64,000 nt of DNA from Rallus limicola (Eukaryota; Chordata; Aves; Gruiformes; Rallidae). Location: the NCBI GenBank assembly GCA_022605955.1, contig JAKCOZ010000007.1:34512991-34576990 (forward strand), given 5' to 3'. The position numbers and the translations under genes were made by a program. Under the pieces are notes generated by a model. It ran no database searches, was not told where the DNA came from, and was given only the letters and a program-made list of their open reading frames with translations. Positions 57,521-64,000 of this stretch are shown here, in pieces. How positions within the stretch are numbered: position 1 is the first letter of the stretch; every line of letters begins with the position of its first letter.

Positions 57521-59003
57521 CCTTTATGGCAGTGATGATCAACTCTCTAAAATTGTCCTGATCTCTCAGAGGACCACTCCAGGGTCATACCACCTCTGGT
57601 GGTCATCCCACTTTGATTTACTTTGTAGCCCCCAACCTAAGCAGAAATCAATCTTCTATTGAGTTTGGGGACATGACAGCCCTTGGGAATCTGCTGTTCT
57701 AGCTCATTGTGTCTCCCTCATAAAGGATCAGTTGTTCCTGGCCATGTGAGGCCAAGGAAGGATGAGCATGTGTGTGTCTATAAAGGGAAGACTGAAATTG
57801 TACTTTATGCTGAGGGAGTTACAGATGCTGCAGCCTACTCACTCCCTCTCCCTTCTCTTATACTTCTGCCCTATCAGGAGCTAGAAATACACCAGAGACT
57901 GCAGTAACCTATGCTGGCTGGGAGTGGTGCCAAAGTGGCTGTTGGCTGAGAGCTGCTGTAGTCTGCTTCAGCATGGCCTTTCATACCCTCTGCACAACGC
58001 TGGGGGATTAGTACCCCTCTGAGCCCCATTATACCATCCATCAAAGAGTTCCCCACATGAGAGAATATCTCAGCTGGCCAAGGAGAGCTGGAGGCTGGGC
58101 AGTACAAAAAGCTTCGTTCACTCCCCAGTGTAGGCTCTTGATTTTTAGCCTCACTGACTGCATATATACAGTGTGAAACACTCAAAGTGACTACTTCCTG
58201 GGATTAGGAATTAAAACAAACAAGTAAACAGAGAAGTGATGTTAGCCTGCTTCTGCCCTACTATTAAAAACAGTTTTATGACCTGAAAATTATACGCCAA
58301 CTGATTTTGGCAGTGTGTTCTCAACTAATCTACTCCGCACATACATGCATCTGTCTTCTTACTTACAGCATTAGCTGTCGCCACGGGACTCTCTTTTTAT
58401 TTTCTTCAACAGATTTTTAGTGGGTTCTTCAGCCCTAAAAATAAACAAGCTCTCCTGGGGTATATGTTTGTCTCCTTAGCTCCCATGTGCTGGCTGCTAC
58501 ATGACTCCTGCTGGCTGTATGGAGATTGATATCTCAGAGCTCTGTACAGACCTGACGTGTGGCAGAGTGGGAGTGGAAGCCAACAGACAAAGTTGCTGGG
58601 GACCTGCAGCAAAGGGAATACTGTCTTCCACAGAAACACAGGGACTGACCTTGCTTATCCTCTTGCATTTTATACCAACATGTCCAGTCTGTTGTGCAGT
58701 ACAGAGCCTCTACACTGGAATTCTCCTGACAGTCATGGTCTCAGGACCAGCTCTATTGCAAAACATGGTGAAAAATAAGCTCGTTAGATTAATTTTGTGT
58801 GCACCTGTCTTAAATATAGAAATTGATTCCTTTTTGCATGCAACTTCAGATCCCTCAGACTGTCAAACCCATTGGGCCTGCAGTACTCAAAGCATTAGGA
58901 AACAGACAATAAGCTCTACTTCACCATCTGAGCCCAGTTAATAGATTTAGGAGATTTAATTTTTTTAATTACTGCACTTGGATAGTTGACCTACATGAAG
59001 AAA
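57521..59003. other. Unique noncoding DNA, no gene recognised
   Basis: No repeat family or exon is recognised. The 146-codon plus frame at 58501-58941 has a hydrophobic middle but no identifiable domain, and it is overlapped by another frame at 58557-58778. It is treated as chance. Confidence 0.55.
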
Positions 59004-59390
59004 TCTGAATCACAGAATCACAAAAAAAGTCTAGGCTGGAAGAGACCTCTGGACACCATCTAATCCAACCTTCTATTGAAAGCAGACCTTAGATTAGATT
59101 ATTCAGGGCCTTGTCAAGCCAAGCCTTGAGTATATCCAGAGAGGAAGACTCTGTTGCTTCTTTGGTCAACCCTTTCCAAAGTTTAATTGATCTCATGTTG
59201 AAGCATAATTTTATACCCAGGTGGAATTTCTCTTTAAGCCAGTTGTGCCTATTGCCCCTTCCTCTGTCACTGTGCATCCTTGTGAAGAAAGCACCTTCAT
59301 CTTCTGCATAACTACCTTTTTTCATATGCCAAGTTCTCCTACCCTCTGATCACCTTGGTGGCCTGGACTGTCTCAGATTTTTTATCAACT
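59004..59390 (-). mobile_element. CR1 LINE 3' end, old copy
   Basis: About 385 bp of minus-strand CR1. It has a reversed octamer pair (TGAATCACAGAATCAC), then GGCTGGAAGAGACCTCTGGA, TCTAATCCAACC and the reverse complement of the ORF2 C-terminus. A minus-strand frame at 59089-59325 retains LWKGLTKEATESSSLDILK, the decayed equivalent of the [14 protein letters not shown] segment of younger copies. Divergence is high, so this is among the older insertions here. It fades near 59390. Confidence 0.88.
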
Positions 59391-62300
59391 CAAAGATAAT
59401 AGGCATTTGTCTTCACTTCCATACTCATCTTGGCACTTACTGGCCACGTTGGGTGAGGCTCAAAACAAAGCCATGCATGAATATGTTGCAGAAAATGACC
59501 TGTCTCCTCCTTTAGCAAGCCCGAGGCATTTTTGCAACAGTGCTTCACTGGCTGCAGAGCCTGCTGTAAGTCTGTAGTGGATCAATCCCATACTCAGGTC
59601 TCTGTGCCTGCCAGGCTAGCGCACGGTTCATCTGTGCTAAGCATAGTTACAGACACACATGGACACGTAAAGTCCCTCTCTCAGAAAGCTGGTTTAACTG
59701 ATCTGTTTGGAATGCTTAGGCCATATGTTTCTGATTATTTATGTAGATAAGCATGTGTATTTTTCTCTGCCTAAAAATAACAAGACTTAGGAAAGGAAGA
59801 TGCTTTTGTGTAAATTATTTAAAAATAGGAAAACTGCTAATCCCTTGAGAAAACCCTCACTAGCGTTGCATGCAGTGCCAGGAAGCCCCAGGGATGTCAG
59901 GACATGGGGCTGGGCAGCTCAACGGTGCTTAAACCACATCCTTTTACACCCTCATCATGGTCACCCCGGCTCCTCTCTCTTGTGTTATTGCACATTCCTA
60001 CAGAACAGCTGATGAAAGGCAGCTGTGGGGCAAATATAACTTGTGGCCTCCTGTGTTGTGGCTCCTTTTCTCCCTCTAAACTCCTAGTTTTCAACAATCC
60101 CCCTTAAAGTCTTATGGAATGAGGCTCTAATGAGTCTGGAAAGCTGAATGCTAACATCTGTGGCTGTTCAAGTCTTATGTTGCCATGACGGAGGTGGCTC
60201 TAAATTGCCTAACAGCCTCAGGTAGGGTGAGCAGAGGGAATGGACATGGTGAAGAACCTCAGATCTAGCTGGATGGCTCTTTCTCAGGTCTAAATTGAGT
60301 TGGATGAAAGACCCCCACATATGCTTCAAGAACATGCACTGTTCCCCTCTTCTGCTCCTCCTTCATTGTGTGGTTTGAGGCTGGTGTCTTAGGTGGGGCA
60401 AAGATTTTTCCCACAGCTCCATGCAGCCACCATATTCCCCCTCCATCTACCCCATCCTTGGCTGGTTATGCTGCATTTTCTAGGCTATAAGCACAGAAGG
60501 CACCTAGGCCACGGTTGCCTTTTAACTGGGGATTTTTGTTGTTCTTGGCTGTTGGCTGTCCTAGAAACTGTGTCCTTCAACTGTACCTGTGCCTACTGAA
60601 GGATTCCATGAGGTTAAGCACACTAACACCTGACAAGGTCTCAGATGCAAGCGTGAACATGATGGAAAATGTGCTTACTGCTCACTCTAGTACAAATAAA
60701 CAAACAATTAGACTTTGAATTTCTCCTCAGTTACAGCATCATTCCTTGTGACATTCTTCATGGAACAGTGTTGCCTTTTTGCTGATGCTGAGCAAAAAAT
60801 CCCCTTTACAAGATTTATATTTATATAGAGTTCTTTCTAACAAGGACTTTCTATGACACGATTCATAACCTTCCTTCACTCCCTTCCATCGCCAGTCTCA
60901 TCCTGTAAGAAAGTGTTTCTTGAGGGTGAAATTGTGAGGGGACCAGCTATTTCTGTCTCCCTGACATTTCTCATTATAATCTTCCGCATTCCCCTAAACA
61001 ATTTGTTTCTGACTGCCAGCATTGCACAATCTCTTTCATAACAGTGGAGGAGATCAGACGTTTAGCTGAGCTTTGCATCAGTTATTTGGATGTTAACAGG
61101 GTAGAGAATTGTTGTTTATTATTATCAATATTATTAAGATTTTCTGATGTTGCTGTGGGAATGTGAAAAGCCATGATCTGCATCCCTGTGGTGTTGGTGT
61201 GATAGACCACCAATTCAGGCTAGCTTCCCTTAGTTTCACTGAAGATTTCTGTCCCACCCAGGGCTTCAGATCCTACACGTTTTTGTGGCTCTCACTGCTG
61301 CACTCTTGGAGCACCTCCCCATTTCGTGCTCCCAACACTTTTGTGATGCCGGGAAATACATTTATGAACATGCTGCACATGGGAACCTAAAACGTAAGTA
61401 GATCAGGTAATTTGTCTTCAATTCCACATTGAATGTCTGTGGGAGGTCAAAAGCTTAGCTCAAATTCCCCCCCTTGGAAGCAAGTGGCCTCACCGCTGGA
61501 TGACCTCTTCATCGCCACAGCTACCTCCTTCAAGCCTACAGGGACCTCATCTTTTGCTTCTGTTTCTCAATCAGTGCTTTCAGAACAGAGCTCAGGCTTG
61601 GAGCTTTGCTTTGGGCTGCATTACAGAGCACAGAGCTGGCACTCAGTTGAGGAGATGACTGCCAAGCCTCTCAGCAGCCAGGTGGATGCCAGCCAACCCC
61701 AGCCACGTGGTACCCTCTTACCGCACTTTGAGAGAAGGGAGGGGGGATTTAGTCTTCCCACCTTACCTTCAGGGACCCAGAAAGATGGTGTTGATGTCGT
61801 TCATGTCTAATGGGAGATCAAATCCCCTTGTGCATCCTATCTGGGTTCAGCAGATGAACTGCTGTACCATACCACTGGGATATGTACCTACATAATACTG
61901 TGGTACCCAGAAGTTTTGAGATAAAAACCTCAGACTATGGCTCAATCTATGTTAAAAGATAGCAAGAATTGTTGAGTCTGTATGTCCTGCTCATAAAAAA
62001 CAGGGTGACAAGGGGAAACTGTTCCACTGGCCACCTTCTCCTGTGATAAATTCCTGATAGGTGGTTGGAAAAAGAGTTTTCTTCTCTGCTGAATGACAGG
62101 TAGACTCTGTTTTCATGCTAATGGCAGAACTGGTGCTATTGTTTCAAATTGTCCAAGGGTATACACTAATTAATAGCAACAGTGAGTTCCAGAGATCCAC
62201 TGCTCAGCCCTCACTCATTTCCCCAACACAAAGAATGTCACTGGAAATTCTTCTGGGACAGTTTAAAAAAGCCACAAACAAAACCAAGCCTTTGAAACAA

Positions 62301-64000
62301 TACGTTCCAGAGATATGTTCAGTGTCACAAGAGGCAAGTATTTCTTTGGTGGTCTAACTGAGAGTCATTCTGGAGTTGAGAGACTATCATCAAAAAAAAG
62401 GATACTTGTTTTAGATGACCTCCTAGTTACCTTCTTCCATCACAAGCAATTGCTAATTATCAGAAATTATACTTTTCAGTTGTTGAGGTTGATTTCAAGA
62501 GTTGAGTAAGGAATTTTCCTCCAGGCAAAGAAAGGTAGCTGGAGATTTACACATATTTTCAGTGGAAGTACACTAAATCCGTATGTCTACATTAGGAATA
62601 AATCTCTGTTGGTTTTGGACATGAAAATAATAAAGTTAAGCTTTTTGTTTTACAAAAAAATAAAGTCTAATGGAAGGAAATCAGTCCACAGAGCCAATTT
62701 TGGATTTTCTTCTACATTTTTTTTTTTAGATTTAAAATCTTTGAAAGGTAGGTTAAGTCTATCCTACAGGGGATGAAAAACCTGAAAAATTCTTATTCCA
62801 CTTCCAACTAACTGGGAGAAAATAAGGCTGTCTTATTTCAGGTTTGCACCCAACACATTTCCAAAATTTTGGGTGAGGGTTTTTTCATATAATTTGGGAC
62901 ACTTTTCTTGCTTGAATTTATTTCTTTATAGAAGTAATAAAGCCTATGACTAGGTTCAAAAGTAGTCTTGGATCCTGCTGTCCCCAGAGAAGACTACTTA
63001 GCTTTACTTAAAAACTTCTCTTTAAAGACTAGTCAACTCCAGGGTCTGCAGGCTGGGAAGAAAATACATGCAGAAAGATTTTTCAGAAAGTACACCAACA
63101 AGTCAAGTTGGAGCTGAATTTAAATTCTGTGAAAGAAGATTCAGACCAATAGAAATGTTTCCATATTTAAGCATTCCAATGAAAACAATTTTGATTGGAA
63201 TTATTCCCTTGCTGGGTTTGTAAGCCAAACACTGCATGAGTTTGCTAGAAAAGAAGAGCTAGATTTGTTAGCTTCCAGTAAGTTTCACAGTCTGTTTTCA
63301 TTCTTTATGTGAAGTAAAAAAAAGTAAGTACAGAATGACAAAAATTTAAATGCAAATTAAGTTTTAAAAATGATTTGCTGTGAACAACATGGAAATGTAA
63401 ATGCACTGAAAAGGATGATCTTGGGGCTGAACAATTTTCCCTGCTTGATTTCAAATCAGAGAGGAATTTCTGTACTTTCCAACTGCATTTTACAGCTGAT
63501 GTTTTCAATGCTCTCCCAGGTGCATAATACAAAGGAGTGTTAATTATTTAACGATGTGTACAGGCAGTCCATAGGAATGGGCAGAGTGGGAAATAAGCAA
63601 GATGAGTGGAAAGGAACAGAAAGAACAACCTAATGTAAATAATGAAACTTGTAAAGCTCTGTCCTAAAAAACATTCAGGATTACCATAGCAACAGAAGAC
63701 AGGAGCATGGTATGGGCAGCATCTCTATCCTCCTCAAAGACAGCTGCTGCTGGAGGGAAGTGAGCTTCTGAGATGAGCTTTGCAGATGGTTTTTTTGGGA
63801 TCCTTTTCCTAGGAGGTTGGAATCTGTTCCCTCAGTTTTAGATGCCTTCCAGGAGATACATAAACATCCCTTCTGGCACTTAGTCCTTTTCATTGGTAGA
63901 ACTTGGACCCTACCCAGTGACTGCTTCCTGGAAAAGTACCATCTATGCCAGTCCTGATGAAGAATCTTTCATACCTATTCCGGGCTTAAAGCCAAAAGAG
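59391..64000. other. Unique noncoding DNA, no gene recognised
   Basis: The last 4.6 kb contains no recognisable repeat or exon. The longest frame (61433-61810, plus, 125 codons) has a Ser/Gln-rich composition without a known domain. The sequence continues in the same style to the window end, so no boundary is reached. Confidence 0.55.

Noticed and set aside
58501..58941. 146-codon plus frame with a hydrophobic middle
   Set aside because: No signal peptide or domain is recognisable. Another frame overlaps it, and no splice or promoter context was seen.

Overview
The window looks like a 64 kb piece of a bird nuclear chromosome, and it is gene-poor. Many degenerate copies of the CR1 non-LTR retrotransposon carry the avian-type ATTCTRTG octamer 3' tail, and two solo LTR-like elements are of a kind I associate with bird genomes. 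There is no sign of bacterial gene packing, operons or ribosome binding sites. The order or species cannot be settled from the sequence alone. I found no exon of a recognisable cellular protein and no tRNA, rRNA or snRNA gene. The open reading frames outside repeats have the lengths expected by chance in about 64 kb of A+T-rich DNA.

Layout. 1-12.6 kb: unique DNA with one short CR1 3' end (2017-2225) and small tandem repeats. 12.6-18.1 kb: a CR1 3' half (12605-13319), an LTR-like element with a 5-bp target duplication (16098-17116), and a plus-strand CR1 tail (17786-18098). 18.1-29.2 kb: mostly unique, with a 17-bp inverted repeat near 22.3 kb, a 48-bp tandem duplication near 25.6 kb and a 23-24-bp minisatellite near 28.4 kb. 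29.2-31.1 kb: two CR1 tails. 31.1-39.3 kb: unique, including two stretches that read like conserved regulatory DNA (about 33.4 and 37.3 kb).

39.3-45.9 kb is the main mobile-element cluster. It holds a roughly 2 kb CR1 with most of its reverse transcriptase reading frame, a rearranged CR1 whose 3' end is joined directly to its ORF1/ORF2 boundary, and a second LTR-like element that itself contains a very short CR1 tail. 45.9-64 kb: mostly unique, with a CR1 tail at 47.4 kb, a 260-bp GGAA/GAAA microsatellite at 49.3 kb, a head-to-head CR1 junction with an endonuclease-domain fragment (56.6-57.5 kb) and a CR1 tail at 59.0 kb.

The CR1 copies are broken by truncation, frameshift or stop codons and none can be autonomous as read here. 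No new functional gene system is supported. The observations most worth checking are the 45-50-bp tandem module inside the two LTRs (in frame as a short Trp/Glu/Cys-containing peptide repeat), the internally deleted CR1, and the candidate conserved noncoding blocks.
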